DNA of 64,000 bases from assembly GCA_000231825.2 (NCBI GenBank), contig JH720293.1:1116001-1180000 (forward strand), given 5' to 3'. Source of the DNA: Tetrahymena elliotti 4EA (lineage: Eukaryota; Ciliophora; Oligohymenophorea; Hymenostomatida; Tetrahymenidae). Both the position numbers and the translations under genes were made by a program. The notes below the pieces were generated by a model that was not told where the DNA came from, ran no database searches, and worked only from the letters and a program-made list of their open reading frames with translations. This document shows, piece after piece, positions 49,887 through 63,508 of the stretch; the stretch's first letter is position 1; the number at the start of each line of letters is the position of its first letter.

Positions 49887-52088
49887 ATGAACTTGAATAA
49901 AAGGCATTAATCAGAAAAAAGCTTACTTGATATTCTTTAAAAAAAAGATAACAACTTAAATTTTGCTAAGGATAGAGAAGAGACCCTCTCTAATTATGCA
50001 CCTCACTCAACTACTTCTTAAGGTTTCAAAAGAAAAATTAAATATAGATATACTGAAGATGAAGATTGGGAAAACTTTAAAGATAAAAAATAAAATAAGC
50101 CATAGCTCACAAGAGTGATTTTTCGCTCTAATAGACCAAACGATCCATTAAGTAATGACGTATATAAAAAGCACTACGATCCCATAATGACAGCAACAGG
50201 GTTCAATAATTAAAGTTCTGGAGATGGACATTTTGGATCATAAGACTTTAAATAGCAAAGAAAGCAAGATGGATAAAGAAATACTTTTAATGAGACATCT
50301 AAAGAAAGCGAATAGCCAAAGAAATAATAATAAGGGACATTTTATAATTAAAACAAGCAGCCTTTTAGCTTTAATAGAAGAAATATGAATAAATCATCTT
50401 AAATGTTTTAGTAATCTAATTATTCTACTAGATATTAAAATCTTATCAATCGTAACGATACATCAAAATAAGCATAAGTAAATAAGCATTTAAAATATTT
50501 CTTATTATTTTTACAGAAAATAAAGGAAATTATTTTATTTATTTTAATTATCTATTTTTTAGTGTTTTATTATTCTTTTTAAAAATTAGACTACAAGAAA
50601 CAACTATGGTTTTTTACCTAACCAAAGAAGTGCATAAAAACTAGAAAATAATAAAACAGAAGGTAATGAGCCTTAGAAGAATTACCAATTAGAAGACCAT
50701 GTATATACAGATCGTGAAAAACAGTATAGTTTACATATAAATTAACATATTTAGTTGTATAAAAAAATTTTTATTGTAAAAGAGGGATGATGATTGACCC
50801 ATAAAACTTAGATTATGATGACTTAGAAGAATAAGCTCTTTTTGATTAGATATCAAATCAGGATTGGTATCAATTACTACCAGAAGAGGTTTTGAATAAT
50901 AAAAATATAGATTTAGAAAAGTTCTTTATTGATAATTCTGAATATTTTTATAATCTACTTTGTAAATTATAATTTTTTCATTCCATTTTATTTTGCTTAC
51001 TAATTTTGTTTGCTCTTTAAAAACAGGTTAAAACGCTCAAATTAAGTCAAATAGACCATTCATTTTTAATAATGATTATTAGACAGCTAAACTAAAATAT
51101 AACTAAGGCTTCAACACTACATACAACAAGCAGTTTTTTAGAAAAACATAATAATTTCCTTCAAAGGCACAAATAACTGACAAAATGAGATAAACACAAT
51201 TTTTAGGTTAAGAGCAAATAGATTATACCTCATAAAAATAAGTATAAAAATATCAAATTAATTTCCAATAAAATAACAACACTTTTTATCAAACAGAATG
51301 ATTATAAAGACCATGGAATACAAGAATTAGAAAGAAGAGTTCAGTAATACTAACCCTCTTAAAAACCTTTTATGGGATTAACAAATTACAAGGTATTTTT
51401 GAATAACCTCATTAAAAATAAAAATATTTCTAATTTATTAAAAAAGAGCAACTTTGTTAACTGGTAAGACTATTAGTAGAATTTCTCAAAAGTACCATAA
51501 CATGTAAGTACTATAAACGACATTCCTTTCTTTGGTAAAACAAGTTACTAAGAAGCTTTTGGTAAAAACAAAAATTAGAAAGGTGAAATTGCAGAAATTG
51601 ATAGAAAGAGATTGTAATTAAAATTAAAAAATTCTTTTATTGATCCTTAATTAAAAAAAAAAGGTTTAAAGGCCCCATACCTACTTATCCTTTATAATTT
51701 GGTGAAACTCATTATGCCTCTACCTACAGACCTTTCTAAATTAAATCCACAGTTCATGATGTAAGCAAGACTGCTTCAGATATGGATCTACCAACTAATG
51801 TAAAATAACCTCTTTAATTAAAAATTAAGATAAAACATATCTTCTATTTTAAAATAAAAGGAATCTAAATTCAGAACTACCTTCTACTCTTCAATACCTT
51901 CATTTTAAGGCTAGTATAAATCTATCAGCTAGAGAGAATATGGACCCTAAAAAGATCATAGAAATGTAGCGAACAGACTTAAAAAAATTTGGAGAAATAA
52001 AATTTTATAAAAACTGGAAGAGCTAAAATCACAAAAATAAGAAAAGTAAATCGAAGAACTTAGGTAATAAGTCCAAGAATTGTAATGA
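49887..52088 (+). CDS. SAXO/MAP6-like microtubule-associated protein, frame broken by one base
   Basis: Seven exons: 49887-50477, 50590-50723, 50783-50961, 51027-51241, 51297-51392, 51447-51799 and 51861-52088. All introns are GT-AG and all phases agree except inside exon 6, where the frame shifts by one at an A10 run (51653-51662). Before it the protein reads FIDPQLKK, after it GPIPTYPLQFGETHY. With the shift counted, length is about 598 aa. The second half has repeated short motifs with aromatic residues and Thr/Tyr (PFMGLTNYKSNFVNW, INDIPFFGKTSYQEAFG, GETHYASTYRPF, ESKFRTTFYSS), like the Mn repeats of SAXO/MAP6-type axonemal microtubule stabilisers and inner proteins. The C-terminus is a short coiled coil. 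The N-terminal half is Gln/Lys/Asn-rich. Family call is tentative. Confidence 0.6.
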
Positions 52089-52778
52089 AATTTTAGATTA
52101 TAATAAAACTATGTCATATCAAGTAAAAAGTTAGTAACTAAGTCAAGAGATTATTAACCCAAAAGAAATAAATAAGAAAATACTAATATTTCAAATATTA
52201 TTTATAAAATAAAACAAACTATCTAAAATTAATTTCAATATCATTTTTTTATTACATATTGCATATAGCAATTAAATATTCATTATTTCATTCACCATAT
52301 TGCTCATCTTAATGTAGTTTATGTAAGCTTAAAGATTCAAAAATGTTTTTAAATAAAATTAAAGCAAAGTATTTATTTTTTTATTGTAATTTATTTTATA
52401 AAAATAAACTTAATAAACTAATATCAATTCAATAAAATAGTTAAATTTCAATTCATTTACAATTTTTTTTATAATTAAAGTGAAAAAAAACAATTTGCAA
52501 AAGCTGTCTTTAAAATTTCACAAAAAATTGAGAAAATTATTTTTGCTTGAAACTTTAAAAAGTAATTTTAACTCAATAACTCAAATGTATATTTATATAA
52601 ACATGAATATTTCTAGGTACATGATTTATCTTTTTAAATTTATTATATTTATTTACAAAATTTTTATTATTAAACAACAGCAACTACAATTTCATCAAAT
52701 GTTTAAATTCTTTAAATTTTTGATGGATTTTTATTATTTTAAATTGCTGACTTAGCCTTCTTCTTTTATGATACATTT
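52089..52778. other. Intergenic spacer between convergent genes
   Basis: A+T-rich 3' spacer. A TGA-free frame at 52480-52755 contains no TAA/TAG and overlaps the end region of the ankyrin gene; judged chance. Confidence 0.55.
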
Positions 52779-55700
52779 TCAGATTTTGTTTGTTATTTTA
52801 ATTTACAAGTTAACTCTATTTTATTATATTTAGCTTAATTTTTCATTTAAGGCTTCATTCATCTTTTGAAGTTTTTATATGTTTCTTTAATGAATACTCA
52901 CTAAAAATTAATAAATTGAAGTTTATTTTAAAATTAATAAATAAAAAAAACAATTACCTTATGATTTGACTTAAGACTCTGTATTACTTTACTCACTTTA
53001 ATCTATTTGATTTTCAGAATTTATGTTTTAAAATGAAGATTATATCTTTTAATCTAACTCATCCTATTCTAACTAATTTTATTTATTGTTTAAGATTAAA
53101 TCTTTTTGTTCATTATTGTTGCTTAATTACTAGGATTTTTTTTCTAAGTTAAAATTTTAATTATCAGAAAAATTGAAAGAGTTTTTAGTTAAATTATCTG
53201 GATTCTACTCAGTAGAGATATATTAATGATTAGAATTTTCACTATTATCTTCATCAGAAGTATATTCATATTAATTGTAGTCAAATTATTATACATTGTA
53301 TAAATAACTTTCTTAGTTTTAATTATCATTTTTTTGATAGTTTCTTTAGGAGAAGATTTGTTAAATATCTTAATTAGGTCTAGCTGAGTTAGTTATTGAT
53401 ATTTCATAATCTATTTCACTTTAAGCTTTACTAGTTTATCCAGATTATACTACTTAGCATTTATTTCCATTAAATACATGAACCTAATCAAATAAATTTT
53501 TATTTAGATTAGATTAACTTAGCTAATCAGCTATTTCATCATATTCATCTCTCTACAAATTTTAATCTAAAATAATATCATCTTCATCATATTGGTTTTA
53601 TTTTTAATCACTGATTTTATATTCAACAACAAATCCATGTCTTGTGTCATCTATAAAAGATTTAGTTTATTTATTTTAATCAGAGGTTAAGAGGTTAGGA
53701 TTGGTATTAAAAGATTCAATAGTATTATACTCTGCATGGTGGAATATGTCTGCAGAACTTATTGCATTATCATTAAAATTTAAAAAATTATCAGTGATAC
53801 TAAATTTTTCACTATTTTAATAATCAGAAATATTCTGCTATAATTACTAATATTAATTTTGTTGTTGTTATTAATTACCTTAAAATTAATGTATTACAGA
53901 ACTCTAATCTTGTTAAGTTTATTTCTTGTCAGTATTTTATTTATTAGAAGAATTTGTAGTTTAGTTTTAATTAAACTGTTTTATTTAGCTTTAACCAAAA
54001 CCTTCCTTTTTATTTGAATTTTTATATGTGCTCATAATATCTTCATCTTCCGAAATATTACGAGGGGGAGATATAGTGGGGATTGAAGATTCTTCATTTT
54101 TAGAATTAGAATATTCAACTTTCTTGTAAATCTCACTTTCATCATTCATTTAAAAGTATGGATCTTTGTTTGGAAATATCATTTTTTTAGATTGAGATTA
54201 ATTTTAGCTTGGTGTTTCTATCATTTCAAGTGTAGGCTATTCAATTATACCATCCATTTAGAAATGTTTATTCTTAGCCATTTAGTAATATTTTTCTTTA
54301 ATAGCTTATTATTATTATTAAGGTTACTTTACCTGATTGTTAAAATTCCCTTAGCTTTCATTTTAAATAGGAGAATTCTCTTAATTTATCAAGTCAAGAA
54401 GTACTTGTTGTTTTTTTTATTGGGCAGATGAAGTTTGATGGTGATACTTGATATTTGTATTGAAATCAACTTTTTTATAGTTTTCTTCATTTACTTCTCC
54501 AGAAGTTGTTAAATATTTTTGCTCATCTGAGATTGAAGTATTATTTGTTTAATTAACATTTTAAAATGAAGAATTTGTTGTTTGAGGAATAGTTTTTTAT
54601 TGTTGATTTTTTTGCTGATTCTGCATGATTTCAATTAATATTTATGATTAAAATTACATTAAAACTAATATTTTTTCAATATTTGAGAGATTTGGATTAT
54701 TTATCAACTACTAAATAAAGTAAGTTATGCTAGATTCATACTTTTTATAAATTTCTGTTTGTATATTTGGAATCAAAAATTATATTTAACCCATGAGTTA
54801 TTTAATAAATTGTTAAATTAATTCAGTGCTACTTTTTTTGAGAAAATCTTCTTCTAATTCTTTAAATTTGCTAGTTTCAATTATCTTTTAAGTGTTATTA
54901 GACTAAGAATACTCATCTAAGCTTTGATCAGACCTTCCATTTGAGTTTCCAAAATTTTTTTAGTTACTCTTAGTGGAAGAAGACTCCTAGATGTCATCAG
55001 TTACAATGAAAGAACTAATTTTGTTGCTACTCTTTTTTTAAGAACTATTTATATTATGGATGTTACTAGCATTTGATCCAAAGTGACTAACTGTATTTTT
55101 ATATGTTTGGGATGAAGGAGGTAAATTTTATCTTTTTTGAGAATTTGAGCTTGCTATTTAAGTTGATTATTCTTCTCCACTATTATATTTTTTAATCTAA
55201 TAACTATTGGCACTAAACTACTTTGCTTTTGATGGGGTAATATCTGTAGAATTGACTTTTATAAATATATTGCTATCATTTTATAATTCATTTTTTGTTT
55301 TATTACTATTTTAAGAGTAAAAATTTTAACTATCATAATTAAATTATGTTACATATGGTACATTATTATTGCTGCTTGTTTATATTGATTTCTATGAATT
55401 AACAGATTAGATTTAATATTTACTAGAATTATTATCTTATTAATTAAGAATCTATTTGTTTTCTTATAGGAGCTTTGCTTTTGGATAAGAGTTATTTTCC
55501 ACTACTTCACTTTATATACTAGCTAAATCATTTCTAAGTTTATTCAGTTAGGAGTGATTTTTTTCACAAATAGATTTGAAAGTACTTTATACTCTTTTTA
55601 CTTCTTTTTAGTAGAAAGAACCAGCATCAAATATTGTTTTCTAAGCAAATTAAAAGCTATTATTAATACAATTTAGTTTTGTCCTAATTCCACACATAAT

Positions 55701-56333
55701 ACTATTACCTAATTAATCTTCGATCTCGCTTACTTTAAATCCACAATTATCAACAATCATGTTTAATATTTCCTTATTTTTAGCAAGTTCAAAAACAGTT
55801 TCACCCCTCTAATTCTTTTGAAACAAGTCGCATTTTTATGAATTTAAAAGTAAATATATTATTTCTATAAATCCTTTATTTGCTGCTATCATTAGTGGAT
55901 TCCAACCTCTCTTTTTATTTCAAAATATGATATATTTTCTAAATTTTAATTAAAATTTTTTACTTAATCAGATATGTTGACGTTCGCATTGTATTGCAAT
56001 AAAATATTCACAATTTCAATTTAATTGTTGAAAGTTGCTAAGTACAAAGGAGTTTGGCAAGACTATTTTTTTAAAAATATATCTGATTATTCACAAAATT
56101 GTTTAATTATGGCTAACCTTAGTTTATATGTTTATATCTGCTTTGCTGTCAAGTAAAATTTTAAGAATAGACAAATCATTCAGTCTTATTGCAGTTGTCA
56201 ATGCACTATTTCCACTTTTATTTTTTAAATTTATGTATTTTGGATATTTCTAAATGCATTAAATTATTTCATTTAAATCCCCTTTTTCTATTTTCAACAT
56301 CAAGAGGTTTGTACCACTTACTTAATCCTTCAT
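52779..56333 (-). CDS. Ankyrin-repeat protein with long Gln/Asn/Ser-rich C-terminus, 1129 aa
   Basis: Four exons, complement of 52779-52900, 52958-55910, 55964-56062 and 56118-56333; 3390 nt, 1130 codons. The first 150 residues form about four ankyrin repeats (GNSALTTAIRLNDLSIL, TPLYLATFNNQIEIV, GWNPLMIAANKGFIEII, GETVFELAKNKEIL) with intron boundaries close to repeat boundaries. A predicted helical segment follows at about 190-245. The remaining 850 residues are low-complexity Asn, Gln, Ser, Thr and acidic residues, ending in a short coiled coil (IQKLQKMNEALNEKLSQI) in the last exon. Ankyrin repeats bind proteins; the partner is unknown. No enzymatic domain or membrane segment is visible. 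Confidence 0.85.
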
Positions 56334-58493
56334 ATTTTAAATAGATATAAAACAGTTTAATGGATATAAAACTTAATTTAATTGAATTACCATTTGGCTG
56401 AAATATTATTATCACTATTTAATGTTTTAGATTTATAAAATATATTTTTGCTTTATTTTGATTTTACAAATTTTCTACTAAATCTTGTAGAATTGAAAAT
56501 AATCGAACACTTATTAATTAAATATCAAAATCAAATATTAACTGATCTTTTTGGCATAGTATCATCAAATAAAAATTAATCATAATTTTATAAACTATAA
56601 GGAGGAGGCAGGGTATTTAATGTGTAAACAAAAAATTGACTCAAAATTTTATAATAATTTAATGTTTAAAACAAATAAATAGCATAAATTTCATATTAAA
56701 CTATTATTCCCCCATTTTTAAAAAATAATAAATATGGATATTAAAAAAATGTTATTTCATTAGAAAATATAGCTCTTTCTTTATTTTAGATTTTTTTCAA
56801 TGTAATAATTTATTAGATTCACTAAGAAATTTTTTATTAAAGGTTTACTCTCTTTTTGAGAATGAACTTTCAATTCACAATAATTTCAATGAATCTATTT
56901 TTAGAAAGAAAATAAATTCTTTGAAATACAGATAATTGATTCATTAGTTTAAATAAAATTTTTAGATTAACTTTGAAAAAAACCAAAAACGCCTCAGCAC
57001 AATTTTTAAAAATTTAATGAACAAAAAGATGTAATTCTTTATTTTAACTTCATAACTAACAAATATCATAAAAATAAAAGTTTTTTGACTCTCATTTATC
57101 TTCTCACTCAACCTTTTTATATTTTAAATTTAAAAAGCAAAAATTAAAATGAATATCCCTCTTTTTTCTTCCTAATTTACTAATGAAATCATATTAATAT
57201 TTTTATTTCTTTATTTATTTTAATAGTTTAGTTTGCTAATTAATTTACATTCTATTAAATTTAAATTTATTTTTTTTAAATATTTAAAATACAGTAAAAT
57301 TGATGAAAAGGTCTTAGACTTATGTATAATCTACAAACTCACAAACCCAATCTTGAGTAATCTATGATTGGGTTACTTTGATTAATTATTATATCATTTT
57401 TTTTGGAAATACATTTTTTTTAAAATAAACAAAATTCTCCCTTTTGGTATTTCTTTTATTTTAAACTTTAAAATATTTCTAAACTTATTAACTTATTGAT
57501 TATTATTGATTACCTTTTTTCTTTATTTTTTTTAAATTCAAAATAATCAATTTAATTTGTTCTTCTCTTATTAATAATAATTTTTAAGATTATTTGATTT
57601 ATAATTTCATATTTTTATAAAAATAAATAGAAGTAATCAGATTTGTAATTAAGTATCTTTTCAATTGAGTCAGGATTTAGCTATGTCTGATAAATTCTCA
57701 ATAGTAATACTTGATATTAGGTAAAGTATTTTAATTAAAATTACTAAAATCTATTGTTCAATTTTTTTCTTAGAAAATCTTTTTTTAAGCTGTAAATCTG
57801 TATTTACTTAATAAAAATTTAGGTTTATCATTATCTAAATCAAAGAAATGTTGGATTGTTTTGTTTAAATAATATTTTTTATGCATGATTAAATTTCTTC
57901 ATAAATAAAAATTTCAGAAAAAGAAAATTATATTAATATTCAAAACTTTTATCCTATTTCAATTTTTAATTTAATAAATTTACTTATACTAAAAATGGAT
58001 TTTAGCAGGAAAGAAGAAAATTTGTTTTTGCTAAAATTTAATCAAAGAGAATTAACTAGATAGATCTTTTGAATATGATTGGATATTGTTAAGAATGATT
58101 TTTAACTATTTAGAATCTCAATTTAAATAAGTATTGTTTTTTTTTGTCAAATAAAGATCATGTAATAAAAATAAAATTTCAAATAAAATTCAAAAATTAG
58201 ATGAGAAAAAATCTTATTATTTATTATTTATTTGATATGAGGTTTATTCAATAAAAAAGTAACACTTATTAGATTAATAAAAGTGAAATAAACATAATTT
58301 AATAATTGACAAAGGATATATTATTAACAGAACTATACAAAAATCAATAAAAATATTTAACAATCAATATACTGAAAAATAAGATTTGTTTTTAAAAATA
58401 AAAGAAAGTTACAACCCATATTCAAAGTAATCTTAAAAATAGGGTCAAATAAAATTAGCAAGTCATATCTAAAATTAAACATTTTAATAATAA
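56334..58493. other. Upstream region between divergent ankyrin and kinesin-like genes
   Basis: 2.2 kb of A+T-rich sequence with a small G+C-containing hairpin (57344-57374). Promoters of both genes should lie in it; no motif recognised. Confidence 0.5.
57344..57374. repeat. 9-bp perfect hairpin AACCCAATC/GATTGGGTT
   Basis: Arms 57344-57352 and 57366-57374 with a 13-nt loop. Three G-C pairs in a row are rare in this spacer. It could be a terminator-like or regulatory stem, or chance. Confidence 0.45.
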
Positions 58494-61400
58494 ATGGAAG
58501 AGTTAAAGAAAGTTAAAGTTGTTGCTAGAATTAGATAGCAAAATATAAGTGAGACATACTCTAATGCTCCATAATAAGCTTAAAATATGAATAGTACTTA
58601 AGCTAATTTATCATAAATTGGAACAATTAGAAATGGAGGAGATAATGCATCAGTTGCCTAGACTTAAGTTGGAAGTCCTAAATCTATACTTATAAATGCA
58701 AATTAAGGGTTAGCTCAAAATTCTTCTCTTGATAAAGATGGTAAAGTTTGCATATTTACTGCTTCAAGTAAGTAAGCTAAGCCTATTTATGTTGCGGCCA
58801 GTGGAAATCCAATTAAGAAATAACTCCTGTAAGAGTATGTAAAAACAGATAAGAATATTATTTAATATCGCCATTCTATCCTTGAAAACGCAAATATTTT
58901 TAAATTTGATCATGCAATGAGCTATAAAATTAATAACGAAGAAATCTATAAATTCTAATGTTAAGATTTAGTTTAAAAAGCTATGTCTCAAGGTATTAGC
59001 AGTACATTTGTTGTAGTTGGGCCAGCTAAGTAATTTAATTTAAAAACATAAAGATTCATTTTAAAAATTGGCAAATTCCACTAACAAGAGCTTAAAGATG
59101 AAAGCAATTTCAAAAATTTGAATAGAATAATTTATTCTTTGCTTGATTTGATAAAGTTTTTGTTGAAATAAAAAAATGAGCTATTTTAAAAAATTTTGCT
59201 TATTTGATAATCAATTAATTATTTGTTTTAAATATTTAATTCAAAAAAATTAAGACTATGAATGAATTTTTTATTTTTTCTAATAAAATTTAGAGCTGGA
59301 AAAAAATTTACAATCAAGGGAGGTGAATAAACTGAAAAGGGTATTTTAACTCGTGCTGTTGATGATATGATTAAGTTATCAGAGTTATAGTCTTAAAGCT
59401 CAGGAACAAAAGTTACTCAAAAAAATAAGCCAGTTGTTGTTGTTTTTTCAATCTATGCCATTTACAATAACGAAATAGTAGATTTGCTTTAAAAAGATCC
59501 TAATGAAGATGAATTAGAAGAAATTGATCTCACCTTTTCTGGCGAGTTTCGTAAGTATTATATGAAGTCAAGAGAAAGACTTAAATCTATTGGATAGGGA
59601 GAATAATCAATTCGTAGATTGCACATTGTATACAAATTCTCTGTCTATCGTAATGAAACAGGTAAATCAAAGAATAGATTGATGAATACACCAAACGGAG
59701 GATTGTTCAGTACTGTAACATTTGTTCATTGTGCTGATTTTTGTAAAGCAAAACTACCAGAATTTATAGTTTTAGGAGATTACCTTACTGATATTGCTAC
59801 AAGAAAGGATGCTAATGTTATGGAAGTACCTGCTTATAGTAACTCTAAACTAATTACATAGCTAAATGATTCTTTAAATTCAGGAAAAGATAATGCTTGT
59901 GTATTGATCTGTAATATCTCTGGTTCTTATGACTATCTTAGTTAATCTGTTGATTGCTTATAAGTATTAAATTCATTTAATTTAAATATATCAAAAGATA
60001 GCTTTTAATATTTTAAAAAAGTATTGTGCTGGTATTAAAGAAAGAATAGATCATTACTATGAAGATGTTAATGCTTTTAATTAGGACTAAGAAATGATTA
60101 ATTAATTAGCAAGTCCTACTGGTAAATCTATGCAAGATTTATAATAAGGTAGCAATGCATTCAGAGGAGGTTTAGGTAGCAGTGGTGCAAATGGCTTCGG
60201 AGGTGAAGGATAAGGAACTTTTAGAAATTCTTAACAAGATTTCAATAAAAACTATGATTAAAACGAATTAATTCATGTACCTTTGAGAGATGCCACATAA
60301 CAGTTTAAAAGAATGAGAGGAGAAAATCCTAATGCATAAGAAATTTAATAAGATTTAAGCAATTTAATGAAAGATATTTATTCTTTTACTGATTAAACAA
60401 ATGGATTAAGTGAAGAAGAAATTAGAGATTGGGCTCATGATAGACAACAAGAGCTTAACTACATCTAAAACGATATCTCTAAATTATCTCCTGAGTAACA
60501 AAAGTAATTTGAGGCTGCTTAGCTTTAGATTGGGGAATCCTAAAATTTTTTACAACAAATTATGAAGAATGCTCCTCAATTATCTTAAAATAGAAGTAAG
60601 CAAATTTTACATTTAAATTATTATTTAAAAATTCAATTAAAAAGATGGTAACAGTGGTGGCTTAAAAATGAGTGGTGATTTAGGTACTTTAATGAGCTAA
60701 TACAATAAATCCAGAGAGTCTTTACTAAAAAAATCAGGTTTGTAAGATGAATCTATAAGATCATACAATCAAAGTGATTTGCAAGAGGGTGCTCACTAGA
60801 GTTACACATATTAGAATAATTAAGGAGGAGGTAAAAAAAGCTTGTAAGATCTTAGATAGTAAATACTTAATAAAATTGAGGAGGTTATAAATGAAAATGA
60901 TGCAAGTCGCACTACAATTAAAGTAGGAGGTGCTAGGAATGGTGAATCTGCAGAATAATATGCATAGAGGTAAATCTATTCATTTTTTTACAATAAATTT
61001 ATTTTTTGTCAAATTTAAACTCTAGGTCCAGTAAGAACTTAAGATAATTAAAAGAATTGCTTGCTGATTAAGATTTCCTTATCCAAGAGAAAAAGTAAAG
61101 ACTAAAATAAAAGAATAAAGAATTAAAAGAGCAATAAGTCGAGTTAAGGAATTAAATTTAATACCTTGAAAATGATGTCAAAGAAAAAGATGGAAGAGTT
61201 TAATATGTTACAGATTAAAATGAATAATTAAAAGAATAAATTGAGCGTGATAGAGACATTATTTAGCTTAAAATTGACAAAGAAGAGCTTCTAGAAAAAA
61301 ATGATGAAGAACTGAGAGAATTAATAGATCGTTTGAAAATAAAATTGTAAAGAAGAAAAGAAGAGTGCTTGATACTAAAGTAAATTAATAAATAAAATAT

Positions 61401-63103
61401 GCATACAGTTATAATTTTTATTGATATTACTTTTAAAATAATAGGGATAATATTGATAAAATTGAAAGAGATATTTATCAATAAAGAGTATTTTATGAAG
61501 ATGAAAAAAATGGTTTGATCAGATAGGTTAAAGATTTGACAGATGCTTATGAAGATGAAAAGCTTAGAAACTAAGATATTTAAAGAATCAATGAAAATCT
61601 TGATTATTAAATTGAGAACCAAGAAAGACTTTTGAAAAAATTGACTGAAGATCTTGAATTATCCAATAAAAGATATGAAAACATATAATTAATGTACTAG
61701 GAAGAGCAAAACTTAAATAAGGATTTGAAGTTAGCTTAGGCTGTATATGAAAAACGTATTGACGAAGCTGAAGATAAGGCACAAACTCTTGAAGTAAAGT
61801 TGAATAAGTTGAAAAGAAGATTCTAAGAAGAAAGAAATTAGATAGTAGAAGAAAAGGATTAAGAGTTGATTAAAAAGAAAGAAACAACTTCTAGACTTAA
61901 AAATGAAATCAAGGAATTAGAAAGAAGAGTTTAAGAACTCACTTAAGATTCAAAAATTCTTAGAATGGAAAATTAAAAGTTGTAAACTTTTAACGAAGAA
62001 ATTTAGAGAGAATAAATCTAGAAAAACTAACAAGTTAAAGATTTGTCAGAGGAACTGTAAAATATTCATTTTTAACAATTCATTTTTCTTAATTTTTTTT
62101 GTTTTAAAGTGAGAATGTTAAGCAAGAACTTAAGAGAGTCAGGAACATTCAGAGAGAAAATGCTTAATATTCCTCTAATGACCAATAGGAAGTAATTAAC
62201 TTTATTTAACATTCTATTTAAGTTGTTTATTAAAACTTTTTTAGAAAAAAAAAATATTAGATGAGAATGAAAGACTTAACCATCACTTAAGAAAGTAAGA
62301 TGCGAGTATTCGTATATTAGAAACTGAGCTAGAAGAAAAAAATATTTATATCGATAACTTGAAGAAAGATTTATTGCAAATTGATAAGTAAAACCATGGC
62401 TAAAAGGGATTCATAAGTTAACTAGAAAGATAAAATTAATATCTTTCTGATGTTTAACACAATGTAAAAAAATTAATCAAAATTTAGTTTATCAAATTAT
62501 TTTAAAATGCAGTTCATTTAATTTTAAATAATATAAATTTTATTCATAAATAGGATATGGATAGACTAGAAAGTAAAGTTAAGTAATTAAATTAAGAAAT
62601 TATTCAGTTAAGAAAAGAGAATCAAGAGCTGAGTTAAAGAGATAATGAGTAATAATTGAGATTGACAGAGTTTAAAATTTTTACTGAAAAACAAAATGAT
62701 AAATTAAATAAAAATAAAAATGTCATTAAACACTTGACTACACAATTAGATTAGATGGATGATAAGGTAAAAGAGCTTATTCATGAAAAAAATCTTGAAA
62801 TTTCACATGTTCACTAATCCTCAATTTCTCAAAACGCCCACAACCAATCTAGAGTAAATCTTTAATTAGTTTTTGTTATGTATTTAATTATTTTTTAATC
62901 TTACAAATTAGAATTAAATTAATGATAGTCTTTTCAAAAGTGCTCAAACATACTAAAGAAATGCACCTACTGCAGTTTAACAATAATAATATAACTAGCA
63001 ATAATAAAACCACTAATAATAGTAATAGAGATCAATTTTAAAGAAACCAAGATTTAATTTGATTGATTCTGATTCAGAAGATTCTGATGAATCTGACAAT
63101 TGA
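58494..63103 (+). CDS. Divergent kinesin-like protein with degenerate motor domain, 1329 aa
   Basis: Ten exons: 58494-59155, 59294-59963, 60022-60595, 60645-60969, 61026-61379, 61445-62056, 62110-62191, 62245-62463, 62554-62853 and 62912-63103; 3990 nt, 1330 codons, phases all consistent. The N-terminal 460 residues follow the kinesin motor plan: KVKVVARIR (strand 1), FKFDHAM, AIYNNEIVDLL (as in EIYNE..DLL), VPAYSNSKLITQLNDSLNSG (as in the DSKLT..L.DSLGG helix) and a neck-like DCLQYCAGIKERI. The P-loop position reads FVVVGPAKQFNLKTQRF (about 172-188) with no GKT/S, and the switch I (SSRSH) and switch II (DLAGSE) motifs are not recognisable. Nucleotide binding is therefore doubtful. Residues about 745-1260 are a long coiled coil; the C-terminus ends in a Ser/Asp/Glu stretch. 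It may be a non-motile structural kinesin relative, perhaps in cilia. Confidence 0.8.
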
Positions 63104-63508
63104 TTTATTTGTTCATTTTTAGTCCAATTTTTATTTTGAAATACAGTTTAATTTTTGTTTTATATTTTTTTGTTGAAATAATTTTTTTAAGTAATTTTGA
63201 AATTTATTTTAAACACATTTTTATTCATTACATTTATTGGTTTATTGATAGATTAATTTAATTTTTACATTTATTAAAAGAGCTTGTTAGCATGAAAATA
63301 AAAAAACAGCAATTAAATTTTAGCATAAATAAATATTTGAAGATTGAAGGATATTGCAAAGATGTAATTATATTTCCAAACCTATAACAGAAAAATTAAA
63401 CATTCATTACACGACGTCTAAAAATACTATTCATTATTAATTTACTTTGCAAATTGTATTTATTTAACCTGTATAGCTTTAAAAGGTACAATAAATTCAA
63501 AAAGTAAA
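63104..63508. other. Intergenic spacer between convergent genes
   Basis: A+T-rich 3' spacer; nothing recognisable. Confidence 0.6.

Noticed and set aside
51290..51320. Apparent stop and new start splitting the SAXO-like gene in two
   Set aside because: The TGA at 51299 is avoided by an intron 51242-51296 in phase 0, giving continuous coding into PFMGLTNYKSNF.
52480..52755. TGA-free ATG frame of 91 codons
   Set aside because: Same reasons; it also abuts the 3' end of the opposite-strand ankyrin gene.
60001..60030. Apparent frameshift in the kinesin-like gene
   Set aside because: A 58-nt GT-AG intron at 59964-60021 joins DCLQ to YCAGIKERI in phase, so no frame break is needed.
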